Assembly (NCBI RefSeq): GCF_000003195.3
Contig: NC_012879.2
Location: forward strand, 20,112,647-20,176,646
From: Sorghum bicolor
Taxonomy: Eukaryota > Streptophyta > Magnoliopsida > Poales > Poaceae
Direction of reading: 5' to 3'
Length of the DNA stretch: 64,000 bases
Shown: one piece after another, positions 43,111-54,808 of the stretch
Position numbering within the stretch: position 1 is the first letter of the stretch
Layout of the letters: every line of letters begins with the position of its first letter
Made by a program: the position numbers and the translations under genes
The notes under the pieces: model-generated
The model's database searches: none
What the model saw: only the letters and a program-made list of their open reading frames with translations
What the model was told of the DNA's origin: nothing

Positions 43111-46100
43111 CTATTTTGGATCCAGGTTAGCCCCGATGAGGGCTGTCTTCTCGGGGTTGCCTTCGACCAGCTGCACTTCTTTGTACTCCTTGGATTTCGA
43201 GTTCTTTCTGGCTGTCTCCTGCTCAGGTAATCGGAGCTGGTCGGGAGGCAGCTGTGCGGCTTGGCTCGCTGTTTCCGCCATGCGGATTGAGAGGTCGATT
43301 GCCTCGGTGATCTTGAAGCTTTCTTCTTCGCAGGTGTACGCGGTGTAGACGTTGCCTCTGACGGTTAGGACACCCTTCTCCGTGGGCATCTTAAGGACTA
43401 GGTATGAGTAGTGCGGGACTGCCATGAACTTTGTCAGCGATGGGCGGCCCAGTATGGCGTGATAGGTCCCGTCGAAATCCGCGACTACGAAGTTGATGAA
43501 CTCCGTCCGGAAGTGATCGGGTGTGCCGAATTGGACAGGCAATGTTATCTGTCCGAGGGGCACCGAACTTTGACCTAGCAAAACCCCCCAGAATTGGGCG
43601 TCGTAAGGTTTTAGTTGTGCCGGTGATATCTTGAGGGCGGGCAGGCTGTTGCGGAAGAGGATGTCGATGGAGCTTCCCCCGTCCACGAGCACGCGCTCGA
43701 ATCTGATGCTATTGATGCAGGGATCAAGAATCAGTGGGAAACGACCCGGCTCTGGGATAGCGGCCCACTGGTCCTTCCTGCTGAACGAGATCTCCCTGTG
43801 GGACCACGCGGGAAATTTCGGATCTGCGATCAGCCCGTCCGTGCTGTCTATGTTGAGGCAGGCTCTCTTTAACAGCTTTCTTTCTCGCTTAGACTCAGTG
43901 GAGACCTTGCCCCCGAAAATGGAGTGGACCACGTCGGTGGGGCTGACGTATTGGTGTCGGGGGTCCCTGTCTTGGTCCTCATCCTCATCTTCGTGGTCGT
44001 GCCCGTCGCGCTTGTTATTTTTCTTGGCGGAGTCCTCTTGGGCGGCCCGCTGTGTATAGATACTCTTGAGGACGCGGCACTCTTCCATGGTATGGTTAGA
44101 CTTTGGGTGTAGCTGGCACGGTCCCTTCAACGTTTTGTTGTAGTCGTCTTGGTAGTCCCGTCGTCCATTGGGACGTTTGACCGTATTTACTTCGTGGTCG
44201 TATTCGCGAGGGCGCTTCCCTCTGAAGTCGTCGCGGCTGTCGCGTCGCCGATCCCAACCCTCTCGGTGATCGCGGTTGTCGGAGCGGCGGTGATTTCTGT
44301 TGTCGTAGCGACCACGACCGTCATCTCGCCGGGAAGGCTGGTCGGGGCCTCTCGCGTCGTCTCGGATTAGTTTTTCTGCGTCATCAGCATCGGCGTAATT
44401 TTTAGCCGTGGCGAGGAGCTCTGCTACCGTTGATGGGCGCTTACGCAACAGCTTGTTCCTCAGCGCTTCATGGAAACGCAAGCCCTTGATAAAGGCTGAT
44501 ATGGCCTCGTCATGAGAAATCTTCGGGATTTTGAGGCGCATATCCGAGAATCGTCGGATGTAATCGCGCAGAGGTTCATTCTTCCTGTCTCTTATCCTTT
44601 CAAGGTCATACTTGTTTCCGGGCTGCTCGCATGTGGCGATGAAGTTGTCGATGAAAGCCTGGCGTAGCTCTTCCCAAGAGTCGAAGGAGTCCTCGGGCAA
44701 GCCGAGAAGCCACTGATGACCAGCCTGGTCGAGGACTACGGGGAAGTAGTTAGCCATGACGTGCTCATCTCCTGCCGCTGATCGGACGGCGATTTCATAG
44801 AGAGTGATCCAGTTCTCTGGATTTTCCTTGCCGTCGTATTTTTTAAGTTTTTCGAGCTTGAAATTGCGGGGCCACACGACCTGGTGGAGGTGTGAGGAGA
44901 ACTGTCTTAGGCCCGGAGGACCGTGGGTCGCATCGTACTCGATGCGGCGCAGGTTTTCGTGGACTGCTCTCTCTGCGGCGCGCCTGTTGATGCGGTCCCG
45001 GGCATCTTTGGGAGGGATGTTGTGGCGGAGATCCCTGTGTTGATCTTCTTCTTGGCCGCGTACACCATGAATTTGCTTGCGGCGGCCATCGGCGTCCCGA
45101 CCACCATCGTCGCGCCGCGAGTCCCCTCGACGGTTGTCGGGGGAGCGGCTGCGGTGACGCCTGCTGGGTGAGACCTGGCTACGATTAGTCTGGTCGGAGG
45201 CGGCTTCCGTATAAGAGACGTCCTGGACTCTCTTGAGCAGAGTGGCTGTCTGTCCCATTGCGGCGATCAGGTGTGCTCGGATGCTGGTCCTGACTCCCTG
45301 GCATTCGGGGGTGTCAGGAAGCCGATCCAGGTTGGCCATGGCGACAGCCACGTTGGCGCTTGGCGTTTTGTAGACCGGCTGGTCCCCGACCATGTCAAAG
45401 GCATCGTTGAGGTTACTTGGTGGCATCTGTTGTTGCTCGTCCGCACGCCGTCGGGCGCGATCGGCGTTACGCTGTTCGCGGAGTTGCCTCTGGTCATCTG
45501 TTTCTCCGTCAACAGCCGGTTCGTCGGCGCTGACATTGAACACAATATCCCCTCGCCGGGGGGGGAATATCGGGAATCGGTCGAAACCCGGAGGGTGTGA
45601 AGGAAAATCCAGGTCGTAGCCCTCGTCTTCGGTGTTTATAACCTCGGTGGGGACGGAGCCGGTGCTTGAGTTGGTGCTGGAAACCTGGCCGTCCCGTAGC
45701 TCTCGGATTGTCACCATGTTGACATGGTGACGATTGTTCCTTGTCGGCGACCAACCCGCCCTGCCGAAAACGGATTGGACATGCTGTGAGTAAACAGAGG
45801 CCGAGTTGTTCAGGCCGCAAGGATAGTCTTCCTTTTTGAGCTCGACGGATCGTCCTGAGGGGGTCGAGGTTATCGTCAGGGACGTTCCCAGCCGTTCGTG
45901 TGTGGCGACATGAGTTGGCCGGCGGGATTTCGAAAAATCCGCTCGAGCAGCTTGGTCGGGCCGGCGCAGAACTCCATCTATTAGTTGGGAGACTTCGAGT
46001 AGCTTGGAGTCAGCGCGATTGAGCGCTTGGAGGAGGTCCGAGCAGTCGATCTCCTTTCCCTTGTAGAGTGGGAACGGTGGTCGGGAGCTTGGTGCCGTCG

Positions 46101-46320
46101 CGCGCGTGGTCGGAGACGGCGTGATCTCAGATTGGATCTGGGTCTCTTTCGAAACCGTGGTCGCGAAGCCGCCGCTGCACGTCGTCCACGTGATCTGGCC
46201 GACGGTGAACGTGAGGCCTTCGGGCACGGTCGCGGAAGCTGGGATCGTGACCATCTTGTTCGCCGGAAAAGTTGCACGCACACCCCCCATCTTGTTCGCC
46301 GGAAAAGTTGCACGCACACC
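43111..46320 (-). pseudogene. gag-pro: E4 gag-protease, N-terminus lost and ended by an amber codon
   Basis: The frame enters at the truncation point and reads through Gag (VPEGLTFTVGQITWTTC, the capsid block WLLGLPEDSFDSWEELRQAF, an Arg/Asp-rich region and a Cys/His segment CQLHPKSNHTMEEC) into protease (VDGGSSIDILFRNSL). It ends in TAG at 43111-43113 after ANLDPK. The next codons continue pol in frame, so this amber codon alone separates the two parts and is probably a point mutation. The first residues are an artefact of a 34-bp duplication at the junction with ORF3. Confidence 0.85.
46251..46320. repeat. 34-bp direct duplication at the E4/ORF3 junction
   Basis: The sequence beginning CCATCTTGTTCGCCGG and ending GCACGCACACC occurs at 46251-46284 and again at 46287-46320, separated by CC. 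The second copy ends exactly where ORF3 resumes. This looks like a break-repair or slippage scar. Confidence 0.9.
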
Positions 46321-46441
46321 TGCAGCTTCAGAGGGTCACTCCACCTCCTCCGCCTCGACGGCCGATAGTTCAGATGATGCAGCTCGTTTCGTGGCCGCGC
46401 CGAGGGACTCTTCTGCTCCGCCTCCTCCGCCGTCTTCTTAG
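46321..46441 (+). pseudogene. E3 ORF3, displaced 3' end
   Basis: A Ser/Ala/Pro-rich tail (ASEGHSTSSASTADSSDD) ending PPPPPSS and a TAG at 46439. Its phase is compatible with the ORF3 part ending at 34712, and the composition matches. It lies in the right place before the E3 3' non-coding region. Confidence 0.75.
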
Positions 46442-46899
46442 GTTTTTGGCGCTTGATGCCAAAGGGGGAGAGAGTGCATATGAGAGTTAGGAGTTAGGGG
46501 AGCTAGAGAGGGTGGTTAGGAGTTTATTCTTTTGAGATACTCTTTATGTGTGCTACTTTATCATGCATCACGTTTTGTTTACTTTTATGCATTGCACTTG
46601 TGTGAGATACTATGGTTGTGAGACATGACTTGTGGTTATTGTGATATCTTAATGTCATGTGCTTTGGTTCATATTACCTTTGCTTCCGCGTTTTTACTCC
46701 GATGTACTCATGAGCCTTTTTGCTTATATCCTGTTGTATACCACTCACATATTTGGATGCAGGATATTGGATTTGGTTGATATAAGCATGAATAATCCCT
46801 TTGTTCTTTTTGTAATATGCTTATTGAAACCAAGTCACTTTAAAAACCTCAACTCTCTTTATACACGAGGTTGTCATCAATCACCAAAAAGGGGGAGAT
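46442..46899 (+). other. E3 3' non-coding region with polypurine tract
   Basis: GATGCCAAAGGGGGAGAGAG at about 46453 and ACCAAAAAGGGGGAGAT at 46883-46899 are two similar polypurine tracts. The second abuts the LTR and is the functional position. Multiple PPT-like motifs before the 3' LTR are a described Sirevirus trait. No ORF is supported. Confidence 0.75.
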
Positions 46900-48359
46900 T
46901 GAAAGAGCATCTAGGCCCCTAGTGGTTTCGGTGATTAATGACATTGTTGATTACTATGACTAACGTGTGTTTTGCAGAGGCAAAGTCATAGGTAAGGTCA
47001 CGGTAAATAGGTACTCGATGAACAGGGACGTACATGTCTACCTAATAGTGGAAATCTTTTCGGTTTTCAAAGGATGGATGGACATCGTCAAGACTAGACT
47101 AAGTCTAAGTGCCATATGGTGAAGAAGGGCACTTAGAGTAGTTTAGGACTTTGTTTTCCTTTGACCGTACTATTAAGAGGGGCTTTGATCTAGTAGCTTG
47201 ACTTAGGCAAGGCTTTAGGTTTAGGTGTGGTGCACACTTGGTAAACCTAGCACTAGGCAGCTCAGAGATAGTCCTTAGATCGAGAGGAACCAACTTCGTT
47301 TTGGAGCGATCACGTTTCGACGAAGTTTGGGTGCCCAAAGGGGCACCGGACGCTCTGTGAGTGCGTCCGGTGAGGTCCTTAGCCGTTAGAACAGTGCCGT
47401 GCTTAGGGTTAGGCACCGGACACTAGCACCGGACGCACCGGGTAGCGTCCGGTCCCATGCGCAGGGAGCATGTAAAGTTTCCCCGAGCACCGGACGGTGC
47501 ACCGGACGCTGGGAGTTAGTGTCCGGTGACCTGTCAGAGAAAAGTGCAGGTAGCCGTTATGTCACACCGGACGCTCGGTGCAGTGCGTCCGGTGCAACAT
47601 AATGTGCGTCCGGCGACCCCGTTTTCAGTGGAAATCGGTTGGCCGACCTTTGGACTTCGTGGATAGTATTTATACTCCTCCACCTCGTCCATGAGACCTC
47701 TCTTGCCCATTTGAACATCAGAGAATCTTGTTGTGGAGCAAGAGAGTTGCAAAAGCCTAGAGAGGATTGAGTTTTGAGTGAATTCTTGAGAGAATCCTCC
47801 TCTAGTGAGTTCCAAGAGTCAAGTGTGCATCCACCACTCTCTAGTGCCTTGTTTGGGTCAAGTGAGAGTTCTTTGCTTGTTACTCTTGGTGATCGCCATC
47901 ACCTAGACGGTTCGATGGTGATTGGAGGCACGAAGATCACCCGGAGTTCTTGTGGGTGGCTCGTGTCAAGCTTGTGAGCGGTTTTGGGCGATTCACCGCG
48001 ACGGAGTGTCGAAGAATCAGCCCGTAGAGAGCACTTGGTCCTTGCGCGGACCAAGGGGGAGCAAGACCCTTGTGCGGGTGCTCCAACGAGGACTAGTGGA
48101 GAGTGGCGACTCTCCGATACCTCGGCAAAACATCGCCGAGCACTTTCTTCCACTACTCCTTTACTTTCTAGCATTTACTTTGTGCTTTTACATTCTTAGA
48201 ATTGCCATGCTAGAATAGGATTGGAACTAGGTTGCAAAACTTTTATCCGATAGCTCTCTAAGTCACACTAGGCACAAGGGGTTGAATTGGAGCTTATAGG
48301 TTGCTTAAATTTTTAGAGAAGCCCAATTCACCCCCCTCTTGGGCATCTTGATCCTTTCA
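46900..48359 (+). repeat. E3 3' LTR
   Basis: 1,460 bp, TGAAAGAGC...CCTTTCA, closely matching 23716-25191, with the palindrome cluster at about 47345-47615 and the TATA box following. It is followed by ACCGA, the probable partner of GCCGA at 23711-23715. Confidence 0.95.
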
Positions 48360-48823
48360 ACCGAGATGGAGTAGGGGGCAAGGAAACGCCACGTCAGCAA
48401 TCCACGTCTTCATCTTGTGTGCACCGTCGGATAAACCGACTTAAAATCGACGGAGGAATACTTTGCTTGGCTTCCAAGGAGGCGTAGGAGGAAGACTCCA
48501 GAAGGCGGCGGCCATTGGGCGAAATAGGGCGCTGACCGGCCCTAGGGCCGGCCGGCCCCACGTTCTCTCCTCTGCGGGTCTCGTTCCTTCGGGTGACTTC
48601 TAGACCCTTCCTGAGTCTAATGACGATATTTACCGACGCGGAGTTTCGTGATAATTAAGCACTCTAATCCCTCTTTTATGCTTTTCTGGAATAAACTCTG
48701 GAAAATACGAAACATGCAAAACTCGTGGAAATTGTCAGTTAAAACTCTAGACTAGTGTGTATTCATGTATCCCTTTATGTCTAAAATTCTAATAAAAGTT
48801 GACGTTATCCACTGTCAATAGGG
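48360..48823 (-). repeat. older LTR-like sequence, right part (host of E3)
   Basis: Continuation of the sequence split by E3. On the minus strand it reads from about 48823 (TTGACAGTGGATAACGTCAAC) toward the TATA box at 23704-23715, which is the layout of a U3 region. The ends are not proven and the family is not assigned. Confidence 0.4.
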
Positions 48824-51587
48824 ACGTGTCCCTTGAGGGTAGAGAGCACGGACAGAACAGTCTTTTTACTTTACTTTTTTTTCTTTTTCCAAGTGAGAGC
48901 GCTATGTGCAGGGTGTGGAGCTGGCGTCTGCGGCACCGACCGATGGATAGGTTTTTCATCGGACGTCCGGGCGCTAGCACTTCCACATGTACAATGGGTC
49001 TCTTCACCCTGAAGATTTGTAAGAAACACCCTGGTAAAGCCTACAGACGGCAACCGCGTCGCCTCGTGAGACGACGGTTGACGCTCGTGCTCCGAGGTCT
49101 AGTCGACGGCTTCAGCACCGTTGTATGCCTCGCCTCCACCAGTCGATGGTCTGCGGATTGATCCTGTGCACGCGCGTGAATTTGGTGACTCGGGTGAGAT
49201 GAATTTGTGGCATCAAATTTTTCGGTGGAGGGGATGGTCGCGGGTGCCATAGAGGTGGCGCTGACAGCGGAGCCATGGCCGGCGGCAGTGGAGCTGTCGG
49301 AGTCGCGGCCGGTGACAGTGGAGAAGGAGTTTCTATCGGAGCCGCAGCCGGCGGCAGTGGAGGCAGGTGCGACGGAGCGGCAGGTCACGGGGAAACGGAG
49401 CTAGGCAGTCGGTCGAATTCGGCAAGGTCGCAGCAGCTTGTTTTGCTCTTCCTCGTCGTTACCTTGGGCCTTAGAGACATTCGTCAGTGTTCTACGGATT
49501 AACAAATCAGTTTGCTGCTTGCTGCTACCTTGGCTCTCCTGCTAAAGTTCAGATTATTTAGCAATCTGTCCTTTTTTGGGTCCATTTGCACTCAGTCTCG
49601 TGTTGCTTCCCTATGTACAATTAGATGTTTTCCTATGTACTCGTATCGTCTATGATTATTGAACTTGGCAATGGCTGTGTTAGCTATCTTCCTTTTGTAC
49701 TTGTGTATGAGATGACTGTGAAAACAAAGGAGATTATATGAAAGACGTCATAACTATATTTAACTTAATTATTATACTGATGGTAAAAAAATATTATAAT
49801 CATGTTGTTCTTATTTATCATTGATATATTTTCTATCAAATAACCACATAATGGTATACAAAAATTTATTTATAATTGATCTTAGCTACATGCAAAGCAT
49901 TAAACAGCTTAGAGACGGTCTCCCGTTTGTGAGTTGTATAATATGTCATTATAGCTGTCTGTATGATAGATTCGAGATGCTTAGAGACGGACTCTCGTCT
50001 TTGGGTTGTACATGCCCTTAATGGACTAATCCCTATCCTAAGTGTTGTGTTTGAGATAGGTTATGTCCACACTAAGGTTGTGCAAGGTTAGCATTTATGG
50101 AGGTGATGGTGGTGCCCATAAGGTGATCAAGTGCTCATGTCTCGGAGAAGAAGAAAGAGAAAAACAAAATCCTATGAATTGAAAGCAAAGGTATAAGATA
50201 GGGTATTTTGTTTGCTGATCAAGATACTCTACGTGTATGATCGGATGTAGGATAGATTACCGTACTTTTAAGAGAGAAGCTTACTTAGCAAACTCGGTTA
50301 TCTAGTACCACTAGGTGTTTAATTTATATGCATTTGCATTTAGGACTAAGTGACACACTGGAGTGAAAAATGTCTGTGAAAACCTTTGAAATGTGAAAAC
50401 CTTTGAAAAAAATACTAACTCTCTAGTCTTACATGCTTAGCAAAAACTTTTGAGAGTTGGCAAGTTTGCAGACAAGAGAGTGGTCTTGGTGCTGCTGTTC
50501 AGCATGCATTGAACGTGTTCGGGGTGCACCGGACACGATGGCATGGGCCAAACACTTCACAAGTTTCAACTAAGCACAGTGCCGTCCAGTATACTGGCCA
50601 GCTCAAACTGGAGAAGGCCAGTGCAACAAGACGATACGCGAGGAAGTCAAATAGGGGCACCGGACGTGTTCGGTGTGCACTGGACTGGTGCACCACTCTA
50701 TTCTACCATAGAGGTTGCAAATCGGTTGAAAACCGTGCTAACCTCGGTGAGCAGCGAACAGGCTCACGGGACATGGAACAGTGCCAATTGGAATTTGACT
50801 AGGCTTGTCCGGTTTGAAAAAAAAGGGATATTCACTGGACAGAAGTTGGAACGTGATTCTGGGCTAGTCCTTCTGGAGACGGCTGCGTGCGTGCGAGCAG
50901 CACCGGGCATTTGGGGCTCCCCCACTGCTTGATCTGCTGCAGTTGATGGACAGAAGACGCCTAGCACCTGCTCGACGAAGTGCCTCCAAGGTTTCTTTTC
51001 TACTTTGCTTGACTTGCATGCTTGACGTGTACGGACTACTGGAGTGTATGCGTGCTTGACTTTGTGCTTGATGTAGACTACTAGAAGTGTATGCCTGATC
51101 CAAGCTATATACTAGACTAAAAATTTAGAGTTGGGTAGCAGTAAATTTACAGTTATAGGTGGCTGTTCTTTTGATTGAGCGGATGTATAGGCTAGGAAGG
51201 ACAGGAGATAGCAATCCTATTCTTCAGTTACAAACCCATGGGAACTTCATTTTGATTTTAGTTTGGGCTGGCAAGCGTCTGCCATCCAGGAGATCAGCAC
51301 TAGTGAATTAATATCAGTTGATGATTTGACTTTAGTTTGATGGAAAATCAGTGTTTATAGTAACCTTGTCTTGATAAATGGCACTACTGTACTAATCACA
51401 ACTATTGCCCATGAAAAAAAAACTTAGTCCATTTGGTTTGTCTGCACAACCTTGTTCTACATCAGGCACCAGATTCCTTTCCAATGCTTGGAATTGGAAA
51501 TTGAACTCAACTTGGACTATGCTCTATTTTCTGCTGAGGCAAAACACCAATTTTGTCCATTGTCCAGAACCGTGTGATGCTTTGAAT
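48824..51587. other. unassigned intergenic DNA
   Basis: No convincing gene. A GC-rich patch (about 48900-49400) gives open frames in several phases with no recognisable domain. At 50515-50700 there are degenerate CACCGGAC/GTTCGGTG motifs (GGGTGCACCGGACACG, GGGGCACCGGACGTG) that look like a decayed piece of a Sirevirus-type LTR. The rest is AT-rich. Confidence 0.5.
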
Positions 51588-51590
51588 TTA

Positions 51591-51747
51591 GGGCCTGTTT
51601 GACAGGGTTCTCTCTGGCTCCGACTCTGGCTCCTCCAGAGAAGTCATGCCAAACGTTTTTCTGGAGAAGCTGTTTTGGAGTAAAAAACAGATGAGCCGGA
51701 GCCGTTTTGGCTCTGGCTCCTCTAGAGGAGCCCTGTCAAACAGGCCC
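51591..51747. mobile_element. Tourist-like (PIF/Harbinger) MITE, 157 bp
   Basis: Perfect terminal inverted repeat GGGCCTGTTTGACAGGG ... CCCTGTCAAACAGGCCC, flanked by TTA on both sides (51588-51590 and 51748-51750). TTA/TAA duplications and G-rich ends are diagnostic of the Tourist/PIF-Harbinger group. There is no coding capacity. Confidence 0.92.
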
Positions 51748-51750
51748 TTA

Positions 51751-54656
51751 TTTGGGGCTTGAACTTTAGCATTACTAAATACAGAAATACAGTACACCGC
51801 AATTATAGCTTCCATTGCCTTGTCTGTTCATTCTATTCTTGGTTCGGCTAGTGCTATGATTTTGTAATATTTATTACTTTATTAAGCTGCATTTAGTTAC
51901 TTTCAGCTAGTGCTTCCCAGAACAGAACATAGCTACAGCTTCACATCTTCCTTAACAGAATAGAGCTACAGCAGAGTGGAACTTCTATTGCTTCACGAGA
52001 TTCAATCAATTCTAGAAGATATGAGATATGCATATCCACATATCAATCTAGCCTTGATAATGAACCAGTTGGTCACTAGTGTAGTGTATATTGCAAAAAG
52101 AACTAAACTGATGCTATTAGGCTAAGATCATGCTAGTTCACCTATAAGTTTTATTGAATGTAATTTCCTTAGTTCTTTACTGCTAGTTTTTTATGAATTG
52201 GCATTTTTCTCATCTCTGTCTTTTCCAGCAGCTTGTGCCCATCTTTTTTTTCTCTGTTTCTATCTGTACAACAGTGACAATCATCAGTTCATGTCTTTCC
52301 TCATTTTCAAATAGCAGCAGCTGGACAGGGTAAGCAGGTAAGGCCTCTGCTGTTCCAATTTAGTTCAGTAGCAGCTGTAAGCAATTAGCTTAGTTCAAAA
52401 TATTTTTGCTTGTTATATGTTCTTACAGCTGCCATGAATCAAGGTGTTAGTAGCTGCTATTACATGTTCTTACACGTGGATTCTTGCCTTGTTAATTGCT
52501 TGTGAACTTAGTTAATTGCAGCAGCTATATGTTCTTAGCACCCACCTTGTTAATTGCTTATGAATCTACCACCTTGTTAACTTAGCACCTTATTAACAGC
52601 TATTTGTTCTTATCAACTATATGTTAACTTAGCATATAGTTAATTGCTTATGGATCTTACCACCTAGTTAATTGATATATTTCAACTTAGCAGATATATG
52701 TTGTTAGCACCAGATATATGTTCTTTGCACCAAATTTTTAATTTGCTTGTGAATCTACCTAGTTCGGCTCCCTTGTTAACTTAGCATCAACAACAATCAC
52801 CATGTATTTTTTTGGAGGCTTTGATGGTTAGGTTGTTGGACCTTTCTTTTATAGAATTTAATTTTTTAAACCATAATTTTTTATTTACTTCAGATTTTTT
52901 TTTTGTTGTTTGTTGCTGCAGGTAGCTGCTGCTTTCTAATAGAGTTTGTGTAGCAAACTTTGATGATGGAGTGGTGCTTTGGTGGCTGCTGGGTACTATC
53001 AAGTGGTGTTCTATATGTTTTAATTATGTTGTATGAGAAGTGAAGGTTGTATTGTGTTCCAGAATATATATGTGTTGATCTGGACTTATTTTGTTGCCGA
53101 TGATGTGAACATGTGTTAATTAATGATTGGTAATTAATTTGCTGAAATTAAGGATGAAAATATTTTTTATTTTGCTATCGGCCATTTCTAATTAGGCTGA
53201 AATCTAGTAGCAGCTAAATTTAAGCTGGGCTGGATGACCATTAAAAGGCCCAAAAAATCATATTGGCCAAAAAAAATAGTTGGTCGTAAAATGGGCTGAA
53301 AGCTCCTAAAAACCTAAATTGGGCCACAAAACAGCTAGGCTAAATCTTACACAACCCACCTACATAGTTGGATATGATTGATTTATGGGAATGGTAGGAT
53401 GTAAGTCCAAGTTGTTTTGAGATTGGTGCTAGCTTGCACACGGTCCGAGCTCTTATGCTTCTTGTGGCTTTTGCCGTGAAGCTATGTCTAATGGCTATTT
53501 AAAATCAATTCCTTGCTGGAGCCCAAAGGAGCTAGAGCTATGAGAACGTGGCTTCTCTTGTCTCCTATTTATAAATTTTTACATAAAAATATTTTACCAT
53601 TTTTTTAAAAAAAATTGCTTCAACTCAATCAAAGAATGTTTGAGAAAAGGTATAGAGCCAGAGTATCTACTACAGCTAAATAGGAGACATCCACCAGCAA
53701 ATTTCTATGTAATTTCATGAATCTAGTCATCTAAGGGTCCCACAACCATGAGTCCAGCAGTTGAACCATCCTTCCTTTCCCATCCGTATTCATGTTCAGG
53801 CAGTGCTGGCTCTCCATTTCTAAAACTGCAAATTGAATAGTTATAGTGTTTGCTAGTCTACCTCTTACATTTTTCAACACCAATGAGCCATCCCTTTTAA
53901 ACCTAAATGGTCCCTTCTTGCAGTTCTCGTATGTTTTGCTTTCTATTTTGCCCCATCAAAAGCTCTCGGCTCCATAAGATCAGCCACATTGCATAGAATT
54001 TTCGATGCTTGGATATTCTTTCTTCTCATGCTTGATCAAAAAAAAATATCCACCATTTCCCACCAAGTTGGTTAAATAAAACACTAATATTTCCAAGCAA
54101 TTGCCCTCGCCGCTTCTCGGATTCATGTAGCAGGTGCTGGCGCACCTTCCCCAGTGCGACGACAGGAAGCAATAAAGGAAACACTATGATGACGCACATT
54201 GCTCGTGCCTCGGCTGTGCGCCGCCAATGCACATGGTTGGGTTCGACTCGGAGGGGAGGTGCAGATTAGTTAAATCATTTTCTAAAGATAAATTTAGATA
54301 TTTTTTTTAAAAAATGTTTTTAATAGACTCTATAAATGACTTTTTAAATTTAGTAGCTTTCTATTTCACTTTATTCGTTCTCTACTTTTAGATAGTTTAC
54401 TTCACTAGTCATCTTTTACGGAGTTTGTTGGAGTATTTTAATATTTTTTTGTCAAATCTATTTTAGAGAGTAGCTAAATCAGTAAATTTGGCTAGTGTTT
54501 TTGGCTATTTTCTTGGAGATACTCTAAGATTGGTTGGAGAGGGATACGAGACGGAAGCCAAGATATTGGAAAGAGTATCTTGATTTCATTTGAGCTTGGG
54601 AGATCCATCATGGATTTTGTGCTACTTCTACATAAGTTCGTCTATTGTTTGGTCAC
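51751..54656. other. unassigned AT-rich intergenic DNA
   Basis: Nothing recognisable as a gene. From about 52480 to 52760 there are irregular repeats of phrases such as TTGTTAATTGCTTATG and AGCACCAGATATATG. Poly-A/T runs are frequent (about 54300). Confidence 0.5.
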
Positions 54657-54659
54657 TAA

Positions 54660-54805
54660 AGCCTTATTTGGATGCATATGTATTCATTTTAATCCACATA
54701 TATTAGAGTGGATGCATATGTATTCATTTTAATCCACATATACTAGTTTAATTCTACTTCAACATATGTGGATTAAAATAAATACATACGCATCCAAACA
54801 AAGCC
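54660..54805. mobile_element. Tourist-like MITE, about 146 bp
   Basis: Inverted ends containing TTTGGATGCATATGTATTC on the left and the complement of TTTGGATGCGTATGTATTT on the right, each leading into TTTTAATCCACATAT. TAA flanks both sides (54657-54659 and 54806-54808). The left arm is partly duplicated internally (GGATGCATATGTATTCATTT twice). Confidence 0.8.
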
Positions 54806-54808
54806 TAA

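Larger units (their letters stand above)
34713..46320 (-). mobile_element. E4: Tat-type Ty3/gypsy element, 5' end lost, nested in E3 ORF3
   Basis: Reading leftward it holds truncated gag-protease, pol, an antisense gene, a 3' region with tandem repeats and one LTR. The 5' LTR, primer site and gag start are missing, and gag sequence abuts ORF3 at 46320/46321. CACC occurs on both sides (34706-34709 and 46317-46320) and may be the remnant of a target duplication or a repair microhomology. The left boundary could be 34710 or 34713. Lack of a chromodomain and the antisense gene place it in the Tat clade (RIRE2/Grande-like organisation). It is younger than E3. Confidence 0.88.
23716..48359 (+). mobile_element. 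E3: young Sirevirus (Ty1/copia) with ORF3, split by E4
   Basis: Bounded by LTRs at 23716-25191 and 46900-48359, both TGAAAGAGC...CCTTTCA. The flanking five bases are GCCGA on the left and ACCGA on the right, four of five matching, so a target duplication with one later change is likely. Gag and pol are both open, and an iMet primer site and a polypurine tract are present. The LTRs differ by about 18 substitutions over about 1,450 aligned bases by my count (about 1.2%), plus two small indels. E4 is inserted in ORF3. Confidence 0.95.

Noticed and set aside
34713..46320. E4 as a complete element with two LTRs
   Set aside because: No LTR copy exists between the gag frame and ORF3. Gag abuts ORF3 directly at 46320/46321.
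49041..49388. Ser/Thr/Ala-rich frame in the unassigned region, possible host gene exon
   Set aside because: Open frames occur in several phases of the same GC-rich patch, there is no recognisable domain, and no supported splice or promoter context was found.
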